From CAZPUS01 sp964589825 (GTDB taxonomy: Bacteria; Fibrobacterota; Chitinivibrionia; Chitinivibrionales; WJKA01), in NCBI GenBank assembly GCA_964589825.1, contig CAZPUS010000044.1:1-21220 (forward strand): a stretch of 21,220 nt of DNA, in the 5' to 3' direction. The position numbers were made by a program, and so were the translations under genes. The notes below the pieces were generated by a model. That model worked only from the letters and a program-made list of their open reading frames with translations, had not been told where the DNA came from and searched no databases. This document shows positions 1 through 5,260 of this stretch, piece by piece (the stretch's first letter is position 1; the number at the start of each line of letters is the position of its first letter).

Positions 1-877
1 TAAAAAGGTGAAAGCACGGATCAGTATTCTGAGGCCAGGGTTGAATGACTATTTCAGACTCATTTGATAGCTCTTCCTGGTAAAATCTATGTATCTTCTG
101 CCTTTTTTCTTTAAACTCCTCAAGCTTATTCAACTGAGACACTCCCAGGGCACACTGCAAATCGGTGATTCTGTAATTAAACCCAAGCTCATGCATCTCA
201 TAATACCATGGCCCTTCACCTTTGTTAATTAAAAGATCAGGGTCTTTTGTCATTCCATGATTCCTGTATAGTTTTAATTTTTCATACAACTCAGAGTCAT
301 TGGTCAATACAGCTCCTCCTTCACCTGTAGTTATTGTTTTTACAGGATGAAATGAAAATATTGCCAGATCAGAGTGATTACAACCTCCACAAAAATATTC
401 TCTCCCCTTATGAGTATAAGAGGAACCAATAGAATGAGCAGCATCTTCAATTATTTTAAAATTGTATTTTTTTGACAAAGTATGTATCTTAGGCAGATCN
501 NNNNNNNNNACATTACCCTGTTCACATTCTTTCTCAAGCAAAGCCGGGTCAAGGCAGAGTGTTTCAGAATTAATATCAATAAAGTCAACCTTACCACCGC
601 AATATTCAACACAGTTTGCAGATGCTAAAAATGTATTAGGTGAAGTAACTGCATGTGTAGTATTATTTACCCCTAATGCAAGGCATGCTAAATGCAGTGC
701 GGCAGTTCCGTTTGAGCAGGCACATGCGTATCCTGCCCCGGAAATTTTACAAAGATGGTCTTCGAATTCAGCTACTTTGGGCCCGCATGTAAGAAAATCA
801 GAAGAGAGAACTTCGGTAACACTGGCAATATCTTCCTTATCGAGAGATTGCTTACCGTATGGTATGGGATTATTCAT
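1..877 (-). CDS. pseC: PseC-like UDP-sugar 4-aminotransferase (partial, with assembly gap)
   Basis: PLP-dependent aminotransferase of the DegT/DnrJ/EryC1/StrS family. In the pseudaminic acid pathway PseC aminates the 4-keto sugar made by PseB to give UDP-4-amino-4,6-dideoxy-beta-L-AltNAc. The N-terminus reads MNNPIPYGKQSLDKEDI, followed by ACSNGTAALHLA near residues 53-64 (cofactor phosphate region), IIEDAAHSIG (the Asp contacting the PLP ring nitrogen) and SFHPVKTITTGEGG, whose Lys should form the Schiff base. The ATG at 875-877 overlaps the pseB stop in ATGAATAA, which indicates translational coupling. About 292 codons are visible of a usual 380 or so; the C-terminus runs off the window start. 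Ten Ns at 500-509 interrupt it but keep the frame. The gene looks more AT-rich by eye than the central operon. The PseC assignment rests on the adjacent pseB; a related aminotransferase specificity is possible. Confidence 0.88.
   Translation of the reverse strand, partial: MNNPIPYGKQSLDKEDIASVTEVLSSDFLTCGPKVAEFEDHLCKISGAGYACACSNGTAALHLACLALGVNNTTHAVTSPNTFLASANCVEYCGGKVDFIDINSETLCLDPALLEKECEQGNXXXXDLPKIHTLSKKYNFKIIEDAAHSIGSSYTHKGREYFCGGCNHSDLAIFSFHPVKTITTGEGGAVLTNDSELYEKLKLYRNHGMTKDPDLLINKGEGPWYYEMHELGFNYRITDLQCALGVSQLNKLEEFKEKRQKIHRFYQEELSNESEIVIQPWPQNTDPCFHLF
500..509. other. Run of ten Ns (assembly gap) inside pseC
   Basis: Ten undetermined bases lie between the codons for EQGNV and DLPKIHTL. 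The reading frame is the same on both sides. Family members normally have about 8 more residues here (a VxFAGxPxD-like segment), so the true gap is probably longer than ten bases by a multiple of three. Confidence 0.95.
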
Positions 878-1853
878 ATTGGTTTTGAATCCAGGTGTGT
901 AATTGCTCTTTTGTCATCCACTCCGAATTATTATCACTTGAGTACCAAAACCCATCAGGGCACGGCTTGCCGTCTCCGATTCTTTGCGTACATTGTGACC
1001 AATTGTTTATTACCGGAAGGATTTTAAAGTGCGAGCCATAATCATAGGTATATTGCGCGTCTTCTCTGCTTATCATCTGCTCGTGTAATTTTTCACCCGG
1101 TCGTATTCCAACAAATTCCAATTCCGCATCTGGTGCAATCGTTTTTGCGAGATCCACCACTTTCATTGACGGGATTTTCTTTACATATATTTCACCTCCA
1201 ACACAATTTTCCAAAGCAAGCATAACCAATTCGACACCTTGCTCCAGCGTAATCATAAACCTTGTCATCCTTTCGTCAGTGATAGGAATTTTTCCTGTAT
1301 GTGCGATGGATCTGAAAAAGGGGATAACCGAACCGCGGCTTCCCATTACATTACCATATCGTACCACCGCAAAGCGCGTATCTTTGCCTCCCACATATGA
1401 ATTGCCGGCCACAAACACCTTGTCAGAGCAGAGCTTTGTCGCGCCATATAAATTAATCGGATTGCAAGCCTTATCGGTGCTCAGCGCAACTACCCTTTCA
1501 ACGCCCTGATTTATTGCGCAGTCTATCACATTCATTGCGCCGTTGATATTTGTTTTAATTGTTTCAAAGGGGTTATACTCTGCCGTAGGGATTATTTTCA
1601 ATGCTGCCGCATGTACTATAAAATTGACACCATCACAGGCCCTGTGCAGTCTATTTTTATCCCTGACATCACCAACAAAAAACCGGAGACGTTCTTCACC
1701 CTTGAATTGACTCTGCATTTCCCACTGCTTCATCTCATCACGAGAAAATATTATTATCTTCTTTGGATCGTATCTTTCCAAAGTCATTTTGGTAAATTTC
1801 TTGCCAAACGAGCCGGTACCACCGGTTACCAATATTGTCTTACCATTTAACAC
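870..1853 (-). CDS. pseB: PseB-like UDP-GlcNAc 4,6-dehydratase (5-inverting)
   Basis: Extended short-chain dehydrogenase that dehydrates UDP-GlcNAc at C4/C6 and inverts C5 to give UDP-2-acetamido-2,6-dideoxy-beta-L-arabino-hexos-4-ulose, the first step of pseudaminic acid synthesis. Visible motifs are the NAD(P) site GGTGSFG (residues 11-17), HAAALK near 81-86 followed by PTAEYNPFE, STDKA (125-129), and the YxxxK pair Y136/K140 in YGATK. The length of 327 residues matches the family. The start is GTG at 1851-1853, chosen because AAGGAG lies 9 bases upstream; no in-frame ATG is nearby. It sits 15 bases after the cupin gene and overlaps pseC by 8 bases. Later pathway genes (pseH, pseG, pseI, pseF) are not in the window and may follow pseC to the left. 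Confidence 0.93.
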   Translation of the reverse strand: MLNGKTILVTGGTGSFGKKFTKMTLERYDPKKIIIFSRDEMKQWEMQSQFKGEERLRFFVGDVRDKNRLHRACDGVNFIVHAAALKIIPTAEYNPFETIKTNINGAMNVIDCAINQGVERVVALSTDKACNPINLYGATKLCSDKVFVAGNSYVGGKDTRFAVVRYGNVMGSRGSVIPFFRSIAHTGKIPITDERMTRFMITLEQGVELVMLALENCVGGEIYVKKIPSMKVVDLAKTIAPDAELEFVGIRPGEKLHEQMISREDAQYTYDYGSHFKILPVINNWSQCTQRIGDGKPCPDGFWYSSDNNSEWMTKEQLHTWIQNQYE

Positions 1854-1862
1854 AAGCCGTTT

Positions 1863-1868
1863 CTCCTT
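1863..1868 (-). promoter_or_regulatory. Ribosome binding site that fixes the pseB GTG start
   Basis: On the minus strand AAGGAG precedes the GTG at 1851-1853 with a 9-base spacer. It is one of the clearest Shine-Dalgarno sequences in the window and supports the GTG start. Confidence 0.7.
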
Positions 1869-2270
1869 CTAAAAGTCTGTAAAAGAAATATCATCTTCCG
1901 GGTCAAAGGGGTCTTTATAGTACTCTATCAGTTGTGAAAATATGCCGGCAATAAAACGGTGCGCTAATAAAGGGAAAATAGTTAATCTGTCTCCTGTGTG
2001 TACTTCTAATCGCTTCTTTTCATGGGTTTCGATATCCACCAGATCAATAGACACAGTTCCTGAAATTACATAAAAATGTTCGGTTTTTTTTTGATGATAA
2101 TGGTTCCCACGAGCAAAACCCTTCCCCGGATTTAAAGAAAAATAAGAAAGGTGTTGTATCACTTGCCCATCTGATATAAGCGCTAATTCACCCCGTTGCT
2201 GTAAAAGACGCTTTTCCCGAAGAAACTTGTCTGTAACAGGTAACGATTCTTTATAATATTTATCCGGCAT
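1869..2270 (-). CDS. Single-domain cupin, sugar-nucleotide enzyme-like
   Basis: A 133-residue protein whose centre reads RGNHYHQKKTEHFYVISG (about residues 54-71). This is a cupin metal-binding pattern (HxH with a following Glu), resembling the C-terminal cupin of CapF/WbjC-type sugar reductases and, more loosely, WxcM/FdtA ketoisomerases. The second half, HTGDRLTIFPLLAHRF, fits the second cupin motif. The family suggests a role in epimerising or isomerising a keto-sugar nucleotide, or binding one, but the substrate is not visible. It is the first gene of the cupin-pseB-pseC run, 15 bases before pseB, so it probably acts with that pathway. The ATG at 2268-2270 is preceded by AGGA with a rather long spacer of about 13 bases. 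Cupin fold is confident; function is not. Confidence 0.72.
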   Translation of the reverse strand: MPDKYYKESLPVTDKFLREKRLLQQRGELALISDGQVIQHLSYFSLNPGKGFARGNHYHQKKTEHFYVISGTVSIDLVDIETHEKKRLEVHTGDRLTIFPLLAHRFIAGIFSQLIEYYKDPFDPEDDISFTDF

Positions 2271-2335
2271 TAGCTAATCACATCCTAATTAAACAAAAAA
2301 ATTGTCTTTGCTTTACCATATTTTCTCCTACCACA

Positions 2336-2473
2336 CCCCACCTCTCCCCGGTCGGCCGTACCGGATACGGATCGCCTACTGGAGCTGCACTCCCACCATC
2401 CGGCTTGTGCAAAAACGGGTAACACACCTTTTACACCCTCCTGTGTTCAACGATTGAACAAATATATATAATG
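2336..2473. repeat. Dispersed noncoding repeat, copy 1
   Basis: About 138 bp aligning, in the same orientation, with 4949-5087. The two copies start with the same 21 bases (CCCCACCTCTCCCCGGTCGG then C), share ATCGCCTAC inside, and end with AACAAATATATATAATG. The middle is diverged. Near the right end is a perfect dyad, TGTTCAA-CGA-TTGAACA (2444-2460). The arrangement suggests an intergenic repeat family or the scar of a mobile element rather than coding DNA. Confidence 0.8.
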
Positions 2474-2558
2474 CGCACTGTTGAGACATGTGGTATAGCA
2501 AAAATAATGATATCAGTAACGTCTCCTGCGTGAGTCATTACATAACTTGCGACCCAGT

Positions 2559-2576
2559 GCGGCATTCGTGTGCCGC
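2559..2576 (-). terminator. GC-rich hairpin after the DUF5615 remnant (possible weak terminator)
   Basis: GCGGCA-TTCGTG-TGCCGC forms a perfect 6-bp stem with a 6-base loop, beginning 13 bases downstream of the remnant's stop codon on the minus strand. No U-tract follows, so intrinsic termination is uncertain. Confidence 0.3.
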
Positions 2577-2589
2577 GTAAGCCGTAGCG

Positions 2590-2815
2590 TTATAATGGTA
2601 AAAGCCTGACACGGGAGCGTTTTTCGTCAATGGTCAGTATCCCGCCCGCCGTAAGCTCGTTTTCAAAATGACGAACAGCAGTAATTACTTTTTTCGACAT
2701 ATGATGAGGAAGTATCTGGGTGCCTCTCAGTTGCACTACACTCGGCCCCCTGTTTTTTTCAGAGCCAACAGTGCGCTAACATCCAAATCATGTGTAAAGT
2801 AGTCGAATTGCTGAA
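2590..2815 (-). pseudogene. DUF5615 PIN-like toxin remnant (N-terminus lost, one frameshift)
   Basis: Reading the minus strand gives FDYFTHDLDVSALLALKK, then after a one-base frame change RGPSVVQLRGTQILPHH, and finally FENELTAGGILTIDEK and RSRVRLLPL before a TAA at 2590-2592. The order THDLDxxxLLA, PSVVQLR, and a closing (V)RxLPL is the recognisable C-terminal half of DUF5615 PIN-like proteins, usually the toxin half of a pair with a DUF433 antitoxin. The break coincides with a 7-A run (plus-strand Ts 2753-2759): one extra A restores ALKKNRGPSVVQLR in a single frame. The first half, with the N-terminal acidic residues, is missing because the 87-residue gene ends at 2818. No DUF433 partner is present. 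The frameshift could be real decay or a homopolymer error; the truncation cannot be explained that way. Confidence 0.72.
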
Positions 2816-2817
2816 AA

Positions 2818-3081
2818 TCATACGCGCTTGTCCCCGCGCCTGAGATACGCTTTTATCTTCTCGCATTCTTTTTTTGAAAAATCCCTGCCATACATGCGTT
2901 CAAACAGCATCACTTTCAATCCGCCTTCCTCTATATGCGGGTTCTCTTGAGCGATCCCTGCACGCGCGAGCTTTTTGCCCATATCATACATATCAGCCGC
3001 CATACGCAATCTCCGGGCCGGAGACTTCTGTGCAATCATGTGTGCCATGCGCTGCCTTACTGCCGAAGAGGTGTCATTCAT
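2818..3081 (-). CDS. Small conserved protein paired with a nucleotidyltransferase
   Basis: An 87-residue, charged, soluble protein. The stretch RLRMAADMYDMGKKLARAG followed by LKVMLFERMYGRDF resembles a family of short proteins commonly encoded directly after AbiEii/DUF6036-type nucleotidyltransferases. Its ATG lies inside the nucleotidyltransferase stop region (ATGAATGA, 8-base overlap), so the two are co-translated. The pairing suggests a toxin-antitoxin type module in which this protein could be the partner of the enzyme; which one is toxic cannot be told from sequence. No catalytic motif, signal peptide or membrane segment is seen. Family resemblance is from memory and moderate. Confidence 0.65.
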   Translation of the reverse strand: MNDTSSAVRQRMAHMIAQKSPARRLRMAADMYDMGKKLARAGIAQENPHIEEGGLKVMLFERMYGRDFSKKECEKIKAYLRRGDKRV

Positions 3082-3631
3082 GATCAGCGGCCTCTTTCAA
3101 TAATTTTTCGACACTCGTTTTCCTTGCCCACCGATTCAGGTAGTCATAATCCAGTTTTTCGTTTCCTGTAAGCATCTGATGAACGTCTCGTATTTGTATA
3201 TCAGAACCTGATTTTTTCGCCCAGATCAATTTTGTCACAATGAGATCCTCGGGAGCAATAAGAGAAATCATAACACCCTCAACATCTAGGTCCCGTCTGT
3301 TTGCAAAAGCAACCTGTGAATATTCATCTGCTTTGAGAATTATACAATCGATCTTAATTATGGATTCGTTATGAATGATATTGAACATGCCTTTACGGTT
3401 AATTGCATCACGCACTGCCTGATCATCGATGTAACAGTCCTCTTCAAAAAGCTCGATTAGCTTATCTGCCTGGTGCTCCGAAACATGCAACACAATATCG
3501 ATGTCTCGAGTCATGCGGGGCGTTGCATAGACAGCCAGCGCCATCGAACCTGTCATCATATAATCGATACCTGCCGATTGCAGGCGATGTGTCATATCCT
3601 TGAGGACGTGAAATTCTTCGTTCATATTCAT
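3074..3631 (-). CDS. Nucleotidyltransferase, AbiEii/DUF6036-like (toxin-antitoxin type)
   Basis: A 185-residue member of the nucleotidyltransferase fold. The catalytic signature is complete: TGSMALAVYATPRMTRDIDIVL, with GS at residues 28-29 and metal-binding Asp 43 and 45, and a later acidic strand IIKIDCIILK that supplies the third carboxylate. APEDLIVTKLIWAKKSGSDIQIRD near the C-terminus is typical of AbiEii-like and DUF6036 proteins. Members of this broad group modify tRNA or proteins as toxins, or act as antitoxins; the target here is unknown. The chosen start is the first of two closely spaced Met codons (MNMNEE) and no strong ribosome binding site is visible. It overlaps the downstream 87-residue gene by 8 bases and appears intact, unlike most of its neighbours in the island. 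Confidence 0.8.
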   Translation of the reverse strand: MNMNEEFHVLKDMTHRLQSAGIDYMMTGSMALAVYATPRMTRDIDIVLHVSEHQADKLIELFEEDCYIDDQAVRDAINRKGMFNIIHNESIIKIDCIILKADEYSQVAFANRRDLDVEGVMISLIAPEDLIVTKLIWAKKSGSDIQIRDVHQMLTGNEKLDYDYLNRWARKTSVEKLLKEAADHE

Positions 3632-3873
3632 GCGATATTACAGGCGCCAGTCTTTTCCAGGTCCACTTTTCGGCCGTTTTTTTCTGTTTCAGTCCGACAT
3701 CCTTAAAAAGACGGTCCAGGCTGGCAGAAAGAGGGCTTTTCACCCGGTGTCACAGGTTTTATTTTCATCGTCTCCCCACTCCCTAAAACCCTGGATCTCT
3801 TGCTGCATCCATGTTTCCATTCAATTATACACCGTTGGCCCGGGCATGTAACGTCACGGTTCGATCCTCCATA
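3632..3873. other. Gap with fragmentary coding-like sequence
   Basis: This 242-bp stretch has no intact gene. On the minus strand one frame gives METWMQQEIQGFREWGDDEN and, after frame changes, EKPS and SASLDRLFKDVGLKQKKTAE. The order (W..QE..G....GD, then KPSAS, then a helix) is faintly reminiscent of the DNA-binding N-terminus of Tn5/IS4-type transposases. The match is weak and may be chance. Confidence 0.25.
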
Positions 3874-4089
3874 TCAAGCGACCTGGTGCACCTGGAATGG
3901 CAGATGGCTGAAGTCCAGACGGTTCAAATCCAGATGCCTGGAGGCTTGATCAATGTCCAGTCCTACAGGGCGTCCCTGGTCATCTACATCCATCACGACT
4001 CCCTCGGTCAGCTCCACCGCATCAGCCCCTTGCTTGCCGCTGAGGTCAATATACAAGCTGTCTGTGTCAGCAAAATACTCAATCTTCAT
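3874..4089 (-). CDS. DUF2283 family protein, likely antitoxin
   Basis: A 71-residue protein starting MKIEYFADTDSLYIDL and continuing TEGVVMDVDDQGRPVGLDID. This is the hallmark of the DUF2283 family: Y(D)xxxDxLYI, then a D-x-x-G-x-x-V/L-G-(I/L)-(D/E) turn near residues 33-46. The family is small, beta-rich and commonly encoded after DUF4258 genes in type II toxin-antitoxin-like pairs, where it is the presumed antitoxin. Its ATG overlaps the stop of the upstream DUF4258 gene by four bases (ATGA), so the two are translationally coupled. No DNA-binding domain is obvious. Family assignment is confident; antitoxin activity is inferred from pairing. Confidence 0.85.
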   Translation of the reverse strand: MKIEYFADTDSLYIDLSGKQGADAVELTEGVVMDVDDQGRPVGLDIDQASRHLDLNRLDFSHLPFQVHQVA

Positions 4090-4328
4090 GGCTTGAATCT
4101 CCTGTCTGGAAATGCGTTGTGTATGGTTCGCTCATCTTTGAGTGTGATCACACGCAGGTACCGTCCGTCAAGTGCCGGTACTTGTGCCCAGAATCTAACA
4201 CGTTCACCATCCTCCTGCGCTTCTCGGCGTAACGGGGCCTTCACCACCGTGATACACATCTGCTTAGTCAGGTACCGTCGCTTCGCAAGCACCTTGTTCT
4301 CGAAGTAGTCTGTAAATCGGTACTTCAT
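4086..4328 (-). CDS. DUF4258-like protein, likely toxin partner of DUF2283
   Basis: An 80-residue basic protein beginning MKYRFTDYFENKVLAKRRYL and ending RYLRVITLKDERTIHNAFPD. The pattern of an N-terminal FxxYFxxxVxxKR(P/R)YL element and a C-terminal GRYLRVxTLxDxxTIHNAFPDR strand-loop is typical of the DUF4258 group, thought to be distant relatives of RelE/BrnT-type ribonuclease toxins. Basic residues (KRR, RRE, RR near the C-terminus) fit an RNA-binding surface. It overlaps the DUF2283 gene by four bases and begins 12 bases after the truncated AbiEii remnant. It appears full length. Toxin activity is inferred from family and gene order only. Confidence 0.78.
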   Translation of the reverse strand: MKYRFTDYFENKVLAKRRYLTKQMCITVVKAPLRREAQEDGERVRFWAQVPALDGRYLRVITLKDERTIHNAFPDRRFKP

Positions 4329-4340
4329 CGTGTCCCGGTC

Positions 4341-4538
4341 TTATCGAACGACGGGTCGAACAACGGGTTTTATCTCTTCCGCAAAATATGCTTCCAGTAT
4401 GCGGTGTTCGAGGTAAAAAATACCCAGTGCCGATCCGCCGGTCAGAAAGAACTCCGTGTGAATTTTAAAGATCGCCCGAAGAAGGTCCCGCTTCAACGGC
4501 GTGCACGCCTTAGAGTTTTCCCAGTCGGTGCCAGGCAT
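4341..4538 (-). pseudogene. AbiEii/AbiGii-type nucleotidyltransferase toxin, truncated
   Basis: Only 65 codons remain: MPGTDWENSKACTPLKRDLL, then the start of the nucleotidyltransferase core, FFLTGGSALGIFYLEHR. In the AbiEii family this is followed at once by the (S)xDLDLF metal-binding motif; here it runs instead into ILEAYFAEEIKPVVRPVVR and a stop. The catalytic aspartates and about 150-200 residues are therefore missing, so the product cannot be an active enzyme. The tail may come from the distal end of the same gene after an internal deletion. The ATG at 4536-4538 overlaps the end of the upstream antitoxin-like gene, the normal arrangement for this pair. The DUF4258 gene starts 12 bases further on, which places the deletion next to a second module. 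Confidence 0.75.
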
Positions 4539-4791
4539 CGAATGTATATCTCCAGTACTCTTTTTTCCTCCCCAGCAGGGGAAGCAGTTTTTCCAGCAAC
4601 GGATATACCTGCTGCGGGCTGAGGAAATTCCAGACTTCCTCGAATGTCCCCTCCCGCATGATCCAGGCAATCAGGCGGGCGCGCTCAAAGGCAGAGGCGC
4701 TGCCCAGGCGTTTTTTTATTTCTCCCACCGTCCAGTCACGGTCCCAGCAGAAAGAGGGTTTTTCGACGTCTTTCATGACGTTGATTTTCAT
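4510..4791 (-). CDS. Antitoxin-like partner of the truncated AbiEii-type toxin
   Basis: About 93 residues from the ATG at 4789-4791 (GAAAG upstream), or 88 from the next Met at 4776. Recognisable blocks are WDRDWTVGEIKKRL, ARLIAWIMREGTFEEVWNFL, PLLEKLLPLLGRKKEYWRY and a closing WHRLGKL. Short helical proteins with W(D)RDxTVxEI, a MREA/MREG block and a final R(R)xFWRW-like helix are common immediately upstream of AbiEii-type nucleotidyltransferases and are presumed antitoxins. The stop lies within the toxin remnant, a 29-base overlap. It looks intact although its toxin is not, so it may be an orphan antitoxin. A dyad at 4875-4893 about 85 bases upstream could be its operator. Family match is from memory. 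Confidence 0.68.
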   Translation of the reverse strand: MKINVMKDVEKPSFCWDRDWTVGEIKKRLGSASAFERARLIAWIMREGTFEEVWNFLSPQQVYPLLEKLLPLLGRKKEYWRYTFDAWHRLGKL

Positions 4792-4874
4792 ATGGTCTTT
4801 CAGGTAATGGTTATATACAAAATGAAAGTGCACCCCTCTTGGGGATGCTATGAACAAATCCTCTATACTCTGTT

Positions 4875-4893
4875 TAGCGGTTATTATCCGCTA
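4875..4893. promoter_or_regulatory. Perfect dyad, possible operator of the antitoxin-like gene
   Basis: TAGCGG-TTATTAT-CCGCTA is a perfect 6-bp inverted repeat with a 7-base AT-rich centre, 84 bases upstream of the proposed start at 4791. Toxin-antitoxin genes are often autoregulated through such sites. No good -35/-10 pair is visible around it, and the antitoxin shows no obvious DNA-binding domain. Confidence 0.35.
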
Positions 4894-4948
4894 TATGCAA
4901 AATGAGACAACGCATGAGCCGCAAAGGAAATTGCCGGGACAATCCAGA

Positions 4949-5087
4949 CCCCACCTCTCCCCGGTCGGCGGTACGGCGCACGTATCGCCTACGGGACACA
5001 GACTCTCATAATCCTGCTTTTGCAGAAGCCGCAAAAAGCCTTTCGCAATTCCGGCTTTGTTCAAGCAATGAACAAATATATATAATG
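4949..5087. repeat. Dispersed noncoding repeat, copy 2
   Basis: Direct copy of 2336-2473 at about 2.6 kb distance. The outer 21 and 17 bases are nearly identical and the middle is diverged. The dyad is kept in altered form, TGTTCA-AGCAA-TGAACA (5058-5074), which hints that the fold or protein site matters more than the exact centre. Together the copies bracket the toxin-antitoxin island. Confidence 0.8.
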
Positions 5088-5260
5088 GCTTCTTTACGAA
5101 CAAGAACATGACACTATTTTTCCCGTTACTATCTGCAGCGCACGATGTTATCATACCACCATTCAACCCATTTTTCAGATCCACCGAATCGCCCGGCTTC
5201 GCAAATGCATAATTAATCGATCTCATGAAACTTACACGAAATTATACAGGTAATACGCCT

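Larger units (their letters stand above)
2271..2589. other. Noncoding stretch upstream of the cupin gene
   Basis: No credible gene is seen. The stretch holds the first copy of the 138-bp repeat (2336-2473), an AT-rich leader of about 60 bases before the cupin start that may carry its promoter (no convincing -35/-10 pair is visible), and a GC hairpin at 2559-2576. Confidence 0.6.
4792..5260. other. Noncoding stretch between the island and the sulfotransferase gene
   Basis: It holds a dyad (4875-4893), repeat copy 2 (4949-5087) and about 170 further bases before the sulfotransferase stop in which nothing is recognised. A 111-codon open frame crosses the repeat on the minus strand but shows no protein-like conservation between the repeat copies. 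Confidence 0.6.

Noticed and set aside
2454..2473. A promoter formed by TTGAAC and TATAAT in the repeat
   Set aside because: The spacing is about 7 bases, far from the 16-18 needed, and no plus-strand gene follows.
3462..3743. A 93-codon minus-strand frame with a DciA-like look at its start
   Set aside because: Its second half is a shadow of the nucleotidyltransferase gene; the first 35 codons alone are not enough for a family call.
2336..5087. Integron cassettes with the repeats as attC sites
   Set aside because: The repeats lack clear paired core sites, only two copies are seen, several genes lie between them, and no integrase is present.
4891..5226. A 111-codon minus-strand open frame across repeat copy 2
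   Set aside because: It runs through the dyad and GC-rich ends of the repeat; the matching frame in copy 1 is interrupted, and composition is not protein-like.
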